DNA of 64,000 nt, from NCBI RefSeq assembly GCF_015711605.1, contig NZ_JABTEZ010000001.1, forward strand, positions 1,020,001 through 1,084,000, read 5' to 3'. Every line of letters starts with the position of its first letter. The first letter of the stretch is position 1. A model generated the notes under the pieces. The model searched no databases, had not been told where the DNA came from, and was given only the letters and a program-made list of their open reading frames with translations. The position numbers were made by a program, and so were the translations under genes. This document shows positions 35,168-43,117 of this stretch, one piece after another. This stretch comes from Planomonospora sp. ID67723 (lineage in GTDB: Bacteria > Actinomycetota > Actinomycetes > Streptosporangiales > Streptosporangiaceae).

Positions 35168-36001
35168 TCAGTCTGGCAGCGCGAACTTCCTGACGAGGCC
35201 GGCCACCACGCCGGGCCGGTCCTCGGGGACGAAGGTGTAGGAGTCGGTGACCAGCTCCAGCCGAGCGTCGGGGAGCCGCCCGGCCAGCCGGTGGGCCAAG
35301 GACAGGGGGAACAGGCGTTCCTCCTGCGCCCAGATGAGCAGGACGGGCCGGTCGAAGTCCTCGAACCTCTCGAACGCGGCCAGGGTGTGGCGGCGGTGGG
35401 CGCCGCGCAGGACCTTGCCCAGATCCCGGCGGATCGCACGGCTGCGCCGCATCGGTGTCAGGTAGGAGTCGGCGATCGCGTCCGGGAGAGGCCGTTTGGC
35501 GACGAGGCCGAAGACGAGCGGCAGCCGGTGCAGCACGCGCAGCCGGGTGGCCTGGGCGATGAGCCAGGTCGTGCCGGGCAGCCGTGCCAGGTCGGCGAGG
35601 AGCTTGAACGGCTGCGGGAAGAACACCTCCAGGGTGTCGCAGGAGACGAGCACGACCCGGCCGACGCGCTCGGGCATGCGGGCCATGAGGACCTGGACGA
35701 ACGCGCCGCCGGTGTCGTTGGCCACGAGCGTCACGTCGTGGAGATCGAGTGCGTCCAGGAAGGCGCTGATGAGAGTGGCGACGCCCGGCGGGTCGAGGTC
35801 GGCGTCGGGGCGCATCGGCAGGTCGTGCGCACCCAGCGGCCAGGTCGGCACGATGCAGCGCAGCCCCGCGGCGGCCAGCTGCGGCACCTCGTGCCGCCAG
35901 AGCGCGGCGTTGGTGAGCAGTCCGTGCACGAACACGACGGGTGCTCCGGTGCCCTCCTCTCGGTAGGCGATGGTTCCCTGGGGCAGGGTCACGGTTTTCA
36001 T
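35168..36001 (-). CDS. Alpha/beta hydrolase
   Basis: From ATG 36001 the product is 277 residues (ATG 36016 is inside the operator and less likely). The oxyanion region VVFVHGLLTNAALW comes early. The nucleophile elbow position reads LVANDTGGAF, with Asp in place of the usual Ser, which is the pattern of haloalkane dehalogenase and some epoxide hydrolases. The acid and base lie near DRPVLLIWAQEER and FVPEDRP, where no conserved His is evident at the usual place. The substrate is unknown. It is co-transcribed with a TetR gene. Confidence 0.82.
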   Translation of the reverse strand: MKTVTLPQGTIAYREEGTGAPVVFVHGLLTNAALWRHEVPQLAAAGLRCIVPTWPLGAHDLPMRPDADLDPPGVATLISAFLDALDLHDVTLVANDTGGAFVQVLMARMPERVGRVVLVSCDTLEVFFPQPFKLLADLARLPGTTWLIAQATRLRVLHRLPLVFGLVAKRPLPDAIADSYLTPMRRSRAIRRDLGKVLRGAHRRHTLAAFERFEDFDRPVLLIWAQEERLFPLSLAHRLAGRLPDARLELVTDSYTFVPEDRPGVVAGLVRKFALPD

Positions 36002-36012
36002 GGCTCCAACAT

Positions 36013-36033
36013 ACATGCATTCTGAATGTATGT
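36013..36033. promoter_or_regulatory. TetR operator upstream of hydrolase operon
   Basis: A 21-bp near-perfect palindrome centred on T 36023 reads ACATGCATTC-T-GAATGTATGT with one mismatched pair. It lies 12 bases upstream of the hydrolase ATG at 36001, a fitting place for repression by the operon's TetR protein. Confidence 0.65.
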
Positions 36034-36141
36034 AAGACGGAGGCTTCTCGGGTGAGGGCGCCCCGGCTCCGGGTCGATCGCGACTCGGGCCCCGGTTAGG
36101 TTGATCATGACTTGTCCCGCCCTGAGAGGAGCCTCGGCGCC

Positions 36142-36555
36142 ATGGCCTCCATCCGCCACGAGATCGTGATCGACGCGTCCCCCGAGCACATCTGGGACGT
36201 GCTGCGCGACGTCGGCGCCGTGCACGAACGCCTGCTGCCCGGCCGCGTCACCGGCACCCGGCTCGAAGGCGACCAGCGGTTCCTGACCTTCCCCGACGGG
36301 CATGTGGTCCGCGAGCTGATCGTCGCGATCGACGACGACGCCCGCCGCCTGGCCTACTCCGTCGTGGAGGGCGCGCGGCCGCCGATCGAGCACCACCATG
36401 CCGCATTCGAGGTTCGTCCTGAGGGTGACCGGGCGGGCCGGCTGATCTGGACCACCGACGTCTTGCCGCACGCGCTCGCCGCCGAGATCCGCATTCGCGT
36501 CGAACGGGGCGCGGCGGAGATGAAGCAGGCGATCGAGGCCGCGGCGCGCGGCTGA
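36142..36555 (+). CDS. SRPBCC (START-like) family protein
   Basis: The 137-residue product from ATG 36142 begins MASIRHEIVIDASPEHIWDVLRDVGAVHERLLPGRV, the N-terminal strand-helix opening of SRPBCC polyketide-cyclase/dehydrase-like proteins. The long C-terminal helix that closes the cavity is EIRIRVERGAAEMKQAIEAAARG. Such proteins bind hydrophobic ligands. It is divergent from the hydrolase operon. Confidence 0.85.
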   Translation: MASIRHEIVIDASPEHIWDVLRDVGAVHERLLPGRVTGTRLEGDQRFLTFPDGHVVRELIVAIDDDARRLAYSVVEGARPPIEHHHAAFEVRPEGDRAGRLIWTTDVLPHALAAEIRIRVERGAAEMKQAIEAAARG

Positions 36556-36705
36556 AGCGCTGCGGGCCCAGTGTGTACTTTTCCGCCGCGATCAGGGCTT
36601 CCTGTATGCACTTATCCACGGAAGAGAACAATGTTCTGTCCAGCCATGGAGTCGGACGCGAGCGAGCCTCGAGTGCGCCCGCCGAACTCCACAGGGGGAA
36701 GAACA

Positions 36706-37395
36706 ATGAACACCATCACGTACGGCGCCCTTCGCCTGTCCCTGCTCGGCGGCATGCTCGCCGGCATCCTGGCCGCGGCTCCGACCGCGGGCAACGCCGC
36801 CGTCGGCGAGCTCCAGATCGTCCGGTCCGGGGGGACGATGACCGTCGCGGCCGGGACCGCGGCCCTCGACGACAACATCACCGTGCAGACGGTCAGCGGG
36901 CGGATCCACGTGTTCGGCTCGGGGATCCAGGCCGTGCAGGGCGGCGGCTGCACCCACGTCTCGGCCAACGAGGTCGACTGCGGCACCGGCGTCACCAGGA
37001 TCTCCGCCGACCTCGGAGCGGGCGACGACCGCTTCTCGTCCCTGGTGGAGATCGGCGGAACCGTCAACGGCGGTTCCGGGAACGACTCCTTCCTCGCCGG
37101 GCGGAGCGACCGCGGGACCGTTCTCACCTACCGGGGCGGCATCGGGCGCGACACGGTCGACTACGGCTCCAGCGGCACCGGAGTGGTCGTCACCAAGGCC
37201 GACGCCGCGCAGCCCGACGGCAGGGTCTCCAGCGGCCGGGCCGTCGACCGCGACGACGTCACCGGTGACGTGGAGATCGTGAGAGGCACCGTCCGCACCG
37301 ACACGCTCATCGGGAGCAGCGGCGCCGGAACCGACACCGCGACCGTCGACGCGGCCGACGCCCCGGTGGGCTGCGAGTCCGTCAGCAGGCCGTAG
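36706..37395 (+). CDS. Secreted protein with degenerate RTX-like repeats
   Basis: ATG 36706 follows GGGGAAG. The 229-residue product has a signal peptide (MNTITYGALRLSLLGGMLAGILAAAPTAGNAA) and a beta-helix-like body including LGAGDDRFSSLVEIGGTVNGGSGNDSFLAG, which resembles two calcium-binding RTX nonapeptides (GGxGxDxxx). Three Cys are present (GGCTHVS, VDCGTG, VGCESV). It may be a small calcium-binding exoprotein. A strong hairpin follows. Confidence 0.72.
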   Translation: MNTITYGALRLSLLGGMLAGILAAAPTAGNAAVGELQIVRSGGTMTVAAGTAALDDNITVQTVSGRIHVFGSGIQAVQGGGCTHVSANEVDCGTGVTRISADLGAGDDRFSSLVEIGGTVNGGSGNDSFLAGRSDRGTVLTYRGGIGRDTVDYGSSGTGVVVTKADAAQPDGRVSSGRAVDRDDVTGDVEIVRGTVRTDTLIGSSGAGTDTATVDAADAPVGCESVSRP

Positions 37396-37416
37396 AACCG
37401 CACCGCGAGACGACGG

Positions 37417-37450
37417 CCGGCGGGCGCGCCGGGCAAGGCGCGCCCGCCGG
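37417..37450. terminator. Intrinsic terminator between convergent genes
   Basis: The perfect 14-bp arms CCGGCGGGCGCGCC and GGCGCGCCCGCCGG surround the loop GGGCAA. It lies between the secreted protein gene and the convergent RidA-family gene. Confidence 0.75.
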
Positions 37451-37530
37451 AAGTCTCCTCCCGCCGCCCGGTCATCCTGCGGTCGGCGGGGAGGGTTCCC
37501 CGCGAGGAGGGCCCGTGTGCACGCCGACGG

Positions 37531-37902
37531 CTACCGTGCGGCGATGGCCTCGATCTCCAGCAGCCAGGCGTCGTCGTAGATGCCGGTGATGACGACCGTG
37601 AGCGCGGGCGCGTGGTCCCCGAGGACCTCGCGCCGGATGGCGGAGTTGGCCTCACGGTGGGCCCTGTCCGACAGGAAGGTGGTCACCTTCACCAGGTCGG
37701 ACAGCTCCATGCCGTGATGGGCCAGGGCCGAGGCCACATTCGTCCACACCTGTCGGCACTGCGCCTCGAACCCCTCGGGGAGGGTGCCGTCCGGGGCCAC
37801 CGGGATCTGCCCGCTAACGTGCACGAGGCGAGCGGGGGTCGTGATCTCGTACGAATGGACGTATCCGCCGCCGCCGGGCACCACCCGGCCAGGATTGATC
37901 AT
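37531..37902 (-). CDS. RidA (YjgF/UK114)-family protein
   Basis: From ATG 37902 the product is 123 residues, the usual RidA length. Motifs include LVHVSGQIPVAPDGTLPEGFEAQCRQVWTNVASALA, KVTTFLSD and the C-terminal LLEIEAIA. Most members deaminate reactive enamine intermediates, but the conserved Arg of the active RidA subclass (IPxTRSAV-like) is not obvious here (DHAPALTVVITG), so it may be an Rid2-7 type. It is convergent with the RTX-like gene. Confidence 0.85.
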   Translation of the reverse strand: MINPGRVVPGGGGYVHSYEITTPARLVHVSGQIPVAPDGTLPEGFEAQCRQVWTNVASALAHHGMELSDLVKVTTFLSDRAHREANSAIRREVLGDHAPALTVVITGIYDDAWLLEIEAIAAR

Positions 37903-38031
37903 GCAGGCAATGGTCAGGGCGTCGCCGTCCGGCGTCAACCGGGAGGGTCCCGGAAGGTGTGCCCCTCCACGGCCTCGGGACACGGATCCGATCGCCCGGT
38001 GGGCCCGCTGGGGAATCCCGGTGAAAGGGGG

Positions 38032-38448
38032 TCAGGCCCCCGGCCGGCCGCGGAGGACGGAGCGGTCGAGGCGGCTCATGCCGGGGACCGGGAGCATGCC
38101 GAAACGCTCGTAGTAGGGCTGGAGCGAGGCCTCGCAGAGCAGGTCGACCGAATAGAGGTGCTCGGCTCCGTCGAGGATCCGGCGCATCAGCTCGGAGCCG
38201 ATCCCCCGGTCCTGGTAGTCGGGAAGCACTTCCAGCCAGGGGATGTAGGCGGTCAGCACCCCGTCGCTGATCATGTTGACGAAGCCGACGACGCGGTCCG
38301 TGCCGTCGTCGACCGCCACGACCGCGCGGTGGCTGCCGCGCAGCACCGCCAGGTGCTGCTCGGGGGAGGCGGCCCGGGGCCAGCCGACGAAGAAGCCCTG
38401 CAACTGCTCGGCGCGGATGGCGTCGACGGCGTCGGTGTAACGGATCAT
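38032..38448 (-). CDS. GNAT N-acetyltransferase
   Basis: The 138-residue product has the acetyl-CoA loop QDRGIGSELMRRIL following the strand ALIPWLEVLP-like (YIPWLEVLPDYQ), and the C-terminal LYSVDLLCEASLQPYYERFGMLPVPGM typical of small GNAT enzymes. The substrate is unknown. The ATG abuts GAGGAG, which is closer than usual. Confidence 0.88.
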   Translation of the reverse strand: MIRYTDAVDAIRAEQLQGFFVGWPRAASPEQHLAVLRGSHRAVVAVDDGTDRVVGFVNMISDGVLTAYIPWLEVLPDYQDRGIGSELMRRILDGAEHLYSVDLLCEASLQPYYERFGMLPVPGMSRLDRSVLRGRPGA

Positions 38449-38469
38449 CTCCTCATCCTCGCGGTGCTC

Positions 38470-38725
38470 CCGGGAGGAGGCAAAGGCCGCCCCAGCGGAC
38501 GGCGTTGTTGACCAGGACGTCGACCTGGCCGGTCCGCTCCAGTGCCCCGGCCGCCGGGGCGGCGGAGTCCGGGGCCGCCCGTCACGATGACGGTGCGACC
38601 CTTCAGCCCCGGATCCGCCGGGCCCGGCCGTCCGCCTCGTCGGGACGGCGGACCACCAGGCCCTGCTTCTCCAGGCCGCGCAGCACCCGGGTATCGGTCA
38701 ACCGCTCAAAGAACCACGGATCAAG
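38470..38725 (-). pseudogene. Decayed MarR and SDR gene fragments
   Basis: Reading the minus strand from 38725, LTDTRVLRGLEKQGLVVRRPDEADGRARRIRG is the wing and last helix of a MarR-type regulator, ending at a stop. Immediately after, in another frame, LKGRTVIVTGG begins like a short-chain dehydrogenase. A deletion and another frame change lead to TGQVDVLVNNAVRWGG, the SDR NNAG segment. Both genes are broken remnants compressed into 250 bases. Confidence 0.6.
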
Positions 38726-38729
38726 GGTG

Positions 38730-39656
38730 TTACGCGCCCAGGTCCTTGAAGGTCGCGGTGACGTCGCGCAGCAGCGGGCCGTGCTCCTCCCCGCGGGTCT
38801 CCAGCGTCCAGGTGAGGACCTGGTGGAAGTCCTTCGCACCCTCCACGAGGGTCACCCAGTAGGTGATCCGGACGCCCTGGGCGGTGCCGTGGAGCTCGTA
38901 CTGGATCGCGGGAGCCCCGTTGACGGTCAGCTGCTGAGGCTCGCCGGCGGAGGTGTTGGTCAGCTTCGTCTGCATCTGGTCGATGACCAGCTTGGCGTAG
39001 CCGGCCAGGTCGAGGTCGAAGCTCGCCTGATCCTCCGTGATGACCATCAGGTACTGCTCTTTGACCTGGTTGCCCACCTGGACGTCGGCCTCGGCCAGCA
39101 GGGAGAGCGTCTCCCAGTCATTGGGGATGGTGAGCTGGCTCTTGCCGTCGGTGGAGGTGACGGTCCGGCCGTCCTGGACCGCGGGGGCCGTGGGCTGCTC
39201 GGTCTGGGCCGTCGTGGGCTCCCCGCTGGGATCCGCCGGAGCCGAGGTCGTCGAGTCCGGGGCCGGGGTCGATCCCGCGACGGGCTTCTTGGAGTCACCG
39301 GGGATCACGATGAGGGCGACCACCACCAGCGCGACGACGACCGCGGCGACCACGCCGACGACCCAGGGCCAGACGGGCTTGCGCTTGGGCGGCCCGGCCG
39401 GGGGATACCAGGGACCGCCCGGACCCTGTTGCTGGCCGTGCGGGTTGTACGGCTGCTGGCCCTGGTTGAAGGGCTGGTCCTGGGGGCGGTACGGGATGGT
39501 CGGCTGCGGCTGCGACTGCTGGAAGGGCGGCAGTTGCTGGCCGTACGGAGGCTGCTGCGGCTGGTTGGGCTGCTGCCAGGGACCTGCGGGAGGCTGTCCA
39601 GGCCCACCGGGGGGCTGCTGGCCGTGAGGGTCCTGGGAAGATGATGGAGGCCACAT
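38730..39656 (-). CDS. Membrane-anchored protein with Gln/Pro-rich N-terminus
   Basis: The 308-residue product has a ~95-residue cytoplasmic tail rich in Gln, Pro and Gly, one transmembrane helix (VWPWVVGVVAAVVVALVVVALIVIP, ~98-122), a Thr/Pro linker and a C-terminal ~170-residue extracytoplasmic domain (DGKSQLTIPNDWETLSLLAEADVQVGN... to ATFKDLGA). The domain resembles the LpqN/PsbP-like fold found on many actinobacterial surface proteins. The function is unknown. Confidence 0.78.
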   Translation of the reverse strand: MWPPSSSQDPHGQQPPGGPGQPPAGPWQQPNQPQQPPYGQQLPPFQQSQPQPTIPYRPQDQPFNQGQQPYNPHGQQQGPGGPWYPPAGPPKRKPVWPWVVGVVAAVVVALVVVALIVIPGDSKKPVAGSTPAPDSTTSAPADPSGEPTTAQTEQPTAPAVQDGRTVTSTDGKSQLTIPNDWETLSLLAEADVQVGNQVKEQYLMVITEDQASFDLDLAGYAKLVIDQMQTKLTNTSAGEPQQLTVNGAPAIQYELHGTAQGVRITYWVTLVEGAKDFHQVLTWTLETRGEEHGPLLRDVTATFKDLGA

Positions 39657-39930
39657 GGACGTAACCGTTCCCTTTGTCAGTATCTGGAGCGTTCCTTGAG
39701 GATAAGCGCTCTCGGCATCAGGACGGTCTCGTTACCGGTACAACCGCCCTGCGGCCTTATCGGTTCCCGCAGTTCATGGTTTCCGAAAACAGCCGGCGAG
39801 ATTTCCGGTCGAGCCCGGTGGCGGCCGGGCAGGCCTGCGGGAAAAGGCGCGGCCGTACGGTGACGGACCGCCGCAGGTCCGATGCGGCAGCCCGACCAAC
39901 CCCGGCAGCCTCCGTCCACGCCGCCTCCGG

Positions 39931-40452
39931 ATGCCATGCAACAGAACACGGCCCTCGTACGTCCCTGTCTTCGTGGAGTTCGCAGAGTTCGTTGCCGCAC
40001 GGGGAAGTGCGTTGTACCGGTACGGCTATGTCCTCACCGGCAACGCCGAGGACGCGGCAGACCTGGCACAGGAGGCACTGATGCGCCTGGGGGACTCATG
40101 GGCCAGGGTGCGCAGGCGAGACGACCCCGAGGGGTACGTCCGCACGACCATGGCCCGGCTGCACATCAGCACCTGGCGGCGGCTGCGCCGGGAGCGGCTG
40201 GTCGCGGAGGTGCCGGAGAAGCCTTACACCGAGGACGGCTTCGACGGCGACACCGGGTTGTGGAACGAGCTGAAGGGCCTGCCGCCGAAGCAGAGGGCGG
40301 TCCTGGTCCTGCGCTACTACGAGGGACTGCCGGACCAGGAGATCGCCGAGCTGCTCGGCATCTCGCGGGGCACGGTGCGCAGCCAGGCGGCCAGGGCGCT
40401 GGACAAGCTCAGGGTACGGGTAGCCGATCTTGAAACGGGGCGTGTTCGATGA
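39931..40452 (+). CDS. SigE-family ECF sigma factor
   Basis: The product is 173 residues from ATG 39931 or ~159 from GTG 39973, which better matches the family start (VEFAEFVAARGSALYRYGYVLTGNAEDAADLAQEAL). Region 4 is LPPKQRAVLVLRYYEGLPDQEIAELLGISRGTVRSQAARALDKLR. No ribosome site is visible at either start. It overlaps the next gene by four bases, and that gene encodes the likely membrane anti-sigma partner. Confidence 0.9.
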   Translation: MPCNRTRPSYVPVFVEFAEFVAARGSALYRYGYVLTGNAEDAADLAQEALMRLGDSWARVRRRDDPEGYVRTTMARLHISTWRRLRRERLVAEVPEKPYTEDGFDGDTGLWNELKGLPPKQRAVLVLRYYEGLPDQEIAELLGISRGTVRSQAARALDKLRVRVADLETGRVR

Positions 40453-41891
40453 ACGACAGGAACGAGGAGGAGCTCGTCCGCACGCTGTCGAAGGCGGCGG
40501 ACGCGGCACCCGAGCCGAGCGGGAACCTGCTCGGTGTGATCGAGACGCGCAGGACCAGGCGGACGCGGCGGCGGGTGCAGTCGGTCCTCGCGGTCGCCGC
40601 GGTGATCGCGGTGGTCGGCGGCGGCACGGCGGTGGCGAGAGGGGTCTTCCTCCACAGGGGCGGGGAAGGCCCGATCGCCGCCGACACCACGGCGACGGCG
40701 GCGATGCGGACGCCGACCCCCTCTTCGCAGAAGACGAAACGCCCGCCGGTGAAGGCCCCCCAGATCCGCCCGGCCGCCGAGGTCTGGCCGGCGGCGGTGT
40801 CGAAGATCCCGGCGAAGGCGCCGGACGGCTGGAAGTACCGCCCGATCACCGCGCTGAGCGCCACGGAGCTGCTGCTCTCCGCCGAGTCGTCGTTCGAGAA
40901 GGCGGGCCGGCTGGAGGTCTACGACACCGCGCGCGGGAGCCGTACCGTGCTCGCAGAGACGCCCGGCCCGGAAGGGATGAAGGAGTACTTCGCGCAGAGC
41001 GTGGACGTGGGGGCCGAGTACATCGCGTGGTGGGGCGAGACGCCCAACAACGGCGACAGGTGGGCCGACTTCTGGGTCGTGCCACGGGCGGGCGGTACGG
41101 CCCGGCAGGTCGGCGAGGTGACCGGGGATCAGGCCGAGGTGGAGACGGTCGGCACCACCGCGGACTCCGTCGTCTGGTCGGTGCGGAGCGGCGGGGTCTA
41201 CCGCATGCCGCTGGGCGGCGGGACTCCGGAGCGGATCGAGGGGACCGACGGGCTGCACCTGTTGTCGTGGCCGTGGGCCGTCGACGTCGGCGAGCGGGAC
41301 TGGGCGAAGAACCAGGGCAAGCTGGTCAACCTGGAGACGATGCAGGTCGCCGAGGTGCGCGCCCCGGACGGGATGAAGGGGTTCCGCTGCGGTCTGGAGT
41401 GGTGCTTCGGAGCAGGGGAGAGCGAGGAGAACAGAGTCGTCGCGGAGCGGGTGGACGGCTCGCAGCGCAGGATCCTGCCCGGCCTGCATACCGCGGGCGG
41501 CGACTTCACGCTCGCCCGGGACTTCGGGGTGTTCAGCGTCTCCGGCGTGGTGGGCACGGACGAGAGGGGAGAGGAGATCGAGGACCACTCCGTTCCCGTG
41601 GCCGCGCTGTACGACCCGGCGACCGGGGCCCTGGCCGGGGTCGGGCAGTCCGACGGGAAGGGCGGGGGAGCCTACGGGCGCGGCACCTCCTCCTCGCCTT
41701 CCGCGGTCGTCTACTGGGACGAGGGCCTGAGGAACGTGGAGAGATGCAGGATGGTCGAGGCCGAGGAGCTCTCCGGGCCCTCGGACATGCCCGCTCCCAC
41801 CGGCAAGATCAAGCACTGCGAGACGATGTTCGAGGGCGGCGGGAAGGAACTCACGGTCGTGAACCTTCTCGCGGTCCCCAGAACGGAATAA
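40449..41891 (+). CDS. Single-pass membrane protein with beta-propeller-like domain (putative anti-sigma partner)
   Basis: ATG 40449 overlaps the sigma stop (ATGA). The 480-residue product has a ~45-residue cytoplasmic N-terminus (MNDRNEEELVRTLSKAADAAPEPSGNLLGVIE), one membrane helix (~44-66) and a ~380-residue extracytoplasmic domain with repeated strand motifs like those of TolB/WD40-type propellers (YIAWWGETPNNG, VVWSVRSGGVYRMPLGGG). A short cytoplasmic segment, one helix and an outer sensor domain coupled to a sigma gene fit an anti-sigma factor. The binding role is inferred from context. Confidence 0.8.
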   Translation: MNDRNEEELVRTLSKAADAAPEPSGNLLGVIETRRTRRTRRRVQSVLAVAAVIAVVGGGTAVARGVFLHRGGEGPIAADTTATAAMRTPTPSSQKTKRPPVKAPQIRPAAEVWPAAVSKIPAKAPDGWKYRPITALSATELLLSAESSFEKAGRLEVYDTARGSRTVLAETPGPEGMKEYFAQSVDVGAEYIAWWGETPNNGDRWADFWVVPRAGGTARQVGEVTGDQAEVETVGTTADSVVWSVRSGGVYRMPLGGGTPERIEGTDGLHLLSWPWAVDVGERDWAKNQGKLVNLETMQVAEVRAPDGMKGFRCGLEWCFGAGESEENRVVAERVDGSQRRILPGLHTAGGDFTLARDFGVFSVSGVVGTDERGEEIEDHSVPVAALYDPATGALAGVGQSDGKGGGAYGRGTSSSPSAVVYWDEGLRNVERCRMVEAEELSGPSDMPAPTGKIKHCETMFEGGGKELTVVNLLAVPRTE

Positions 41892-41901
41892 AGTTCCGGA
41901 C

Positions 41902-42360
41902 ATGAGGATTTTCGCGAACGTCCAGGAGCTCAAGGCCGCCGTCGGCGAGCACCTCGGCCGCACCGAGTGGCGGACCGTGACCCAGGAGCAGGTCAACCTG
42001 TTCGCCGACGCCACCGGCGACCACCAGTGGATCCACGTCGACGTCGAGGCCGCGGCCAAGGGCCCGTTCGGCGGCACCATCGCCCACGGCTACCTGAGCC
42101 TGTCGCTGCTGCCGTCGTTCATGATGGAGCTGCTGCGGGTGGACGGCCTGGCCATGGGCATCAACTACGGGCTCGACAAGGTCCGCTTCCCCGCGCCGGT
42201 CCCGGTCGGCGCGCGGGTCCGGGCCGGGGCGGAGCTGGTGGACCTGAAGGGCACGCCGGCGGGTTACCTGTCGAAGATGCGGATGACCGTCGAGGTCGAG
42301 GGCCAGGAGAAGCCCGCCTGCGTCGCGGACACGCTCTCCCTCTACGTCCCCGCCACCTGA
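41902..42360 (+). CDS. MaoC-family (R)-specific enoyl hydratase-like protein
   Basis: The 152-residue product carries the hydratase-2 motif FADATGDHQWIHVDVEAAAKGPFGGTIAHGYLSLSLLP, with the catalytic Asp and His (D-x4-H). It starts MRIFANVQELKAAVGEHLGRTEW. Members hydrate enoyl-CoA, or in other cases dehydrate 3-hydroxyacyl thioesters. It follows the propeller protein gene by ten bases, though a functional link is doubtful. Confidence 0.92.
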   Translation: MRIFANVQELKAAVGEHLGRTEWRTVTQEQVNLFADATGDHQWIHVDVEAAAKGPFGGTIAHGYLSLSLLPSFMMELLRVDGLAMGINYGLDKVRFPAPVPVGARVRAGAELVDLKGTPAGYLSKMRMTVEVEGQEKPACVADTLSLYVPAT

Positions 42361-42368
42361 CGCTCATC

Positions 42369-42418
42369 CGGCGGGGCCGCCGGGTGAGCCCGTCAGGGCA
42401 GGCCCGGCGGCCCCGCCG
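42369..42418. terminator. Intrinsic terminator between convergent genes
   Basis: The 16-bp perfect arms CGGCGGGGCCGCCGGG and CCCGGCGGCCCCGCCG surround an 18-base loop, between the MaoC gene (plus) and the response regulator (minus). Confidence 0.75.
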
Positions 42419-42453
42419 CACGTCCTCCGGGCCGGGACGCTGTCCTCCGCGCG

Positions 42454-43092
42454 TCACCCGGATTCACGGGAGAGCTCCTGGGCGAGGATCGCGGCCTGCA
42501 CGCGGCTGCGCAGGCCCAGCTTGTTCAACACCCGGCTGACGTGGGTCTTCGTCGTCGCCTCCGCCATGTCCAGCTCGCGGGCGATCTCCGCGTTCGACAG
42601 GCCCCGGCCGATGCAGTCCAGCACCTCGCGCTCGCGCGGCGTCAGACTCCCGACCTCCGGCGGCCGCCGCTGCGGCACGGTCGCGCCGAACGCCGAGATG
42701 AGCCGCCGGGTGACCGAAGGAGAGATGAGGCCGTCGCCCCGGGCCACCACCCGGACGGCCTCCACCAGCGCGTCGGCGTCGGTGTTCTTGAGCAGGAACC
42801 CGGCCGCCCCCGCGCGCAGCGCCCCGAAGACGTACTCGTCGAGGTCGAAGGTGGTCAGGATCAGCACGTCGGCGATCCCGCTCAGCTCGCGCGTGGCCGA
42901 GATCCCGTCCAGTTTCGGCATCCGGACGTCCATCAGCACCACGTCGGGCCGCTCGCGCGCCGCCATCGCGACGGCCTGCTCCCCGTCCGCGGCCTCACCG
43001 ACGACCTCGATGTCGTCGTGACCGCCCAGGATGAGGACGATCCCGGCACGGACCGCCGCGTGGTCGTCGGCGACCAGGACGCGGATGGACAT
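42454..43092 (-). CDS. NarL/LuxR-family response regulator
   Basis: ATG 43092 follows AGGAGG by five bases and yields 212 residues. The receiver has VADDHAAVRAG, the phospho-acceptor Asp in VLMDVRMPKLDG and Lys in FLLKNTDAD. The LuxR domain reads LTPREREVLDCIGRGLSNAEIARELDMAEATTKTHVSRVLNKLGLRSRVQA. It is encoded 25 bases downstream of its kinase on the same strand. Confidence 0.94.
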   Translation of the reverse strand: MSIRVLVADDHAAVRAGIVLILGGHDDIEVVGEAADGEQAVAMAARERPDVVLMDVRMPKLDGISATRELSGIADVLILTTFDLDEYVFGALRAGAAGFLLKNTDADALVEAVRVVARGDGLISPSVTRRLISAFGATVPQRRPPEVGSLTPREREVLDCIGRGLSNAEIARELDMAEATTKTHVSRVLNKLGLRSRVQAAILAQELSRESG

Positions 43093-43117
43093 GGAACCTC
43101 CTGGATGTTCACGGTGC

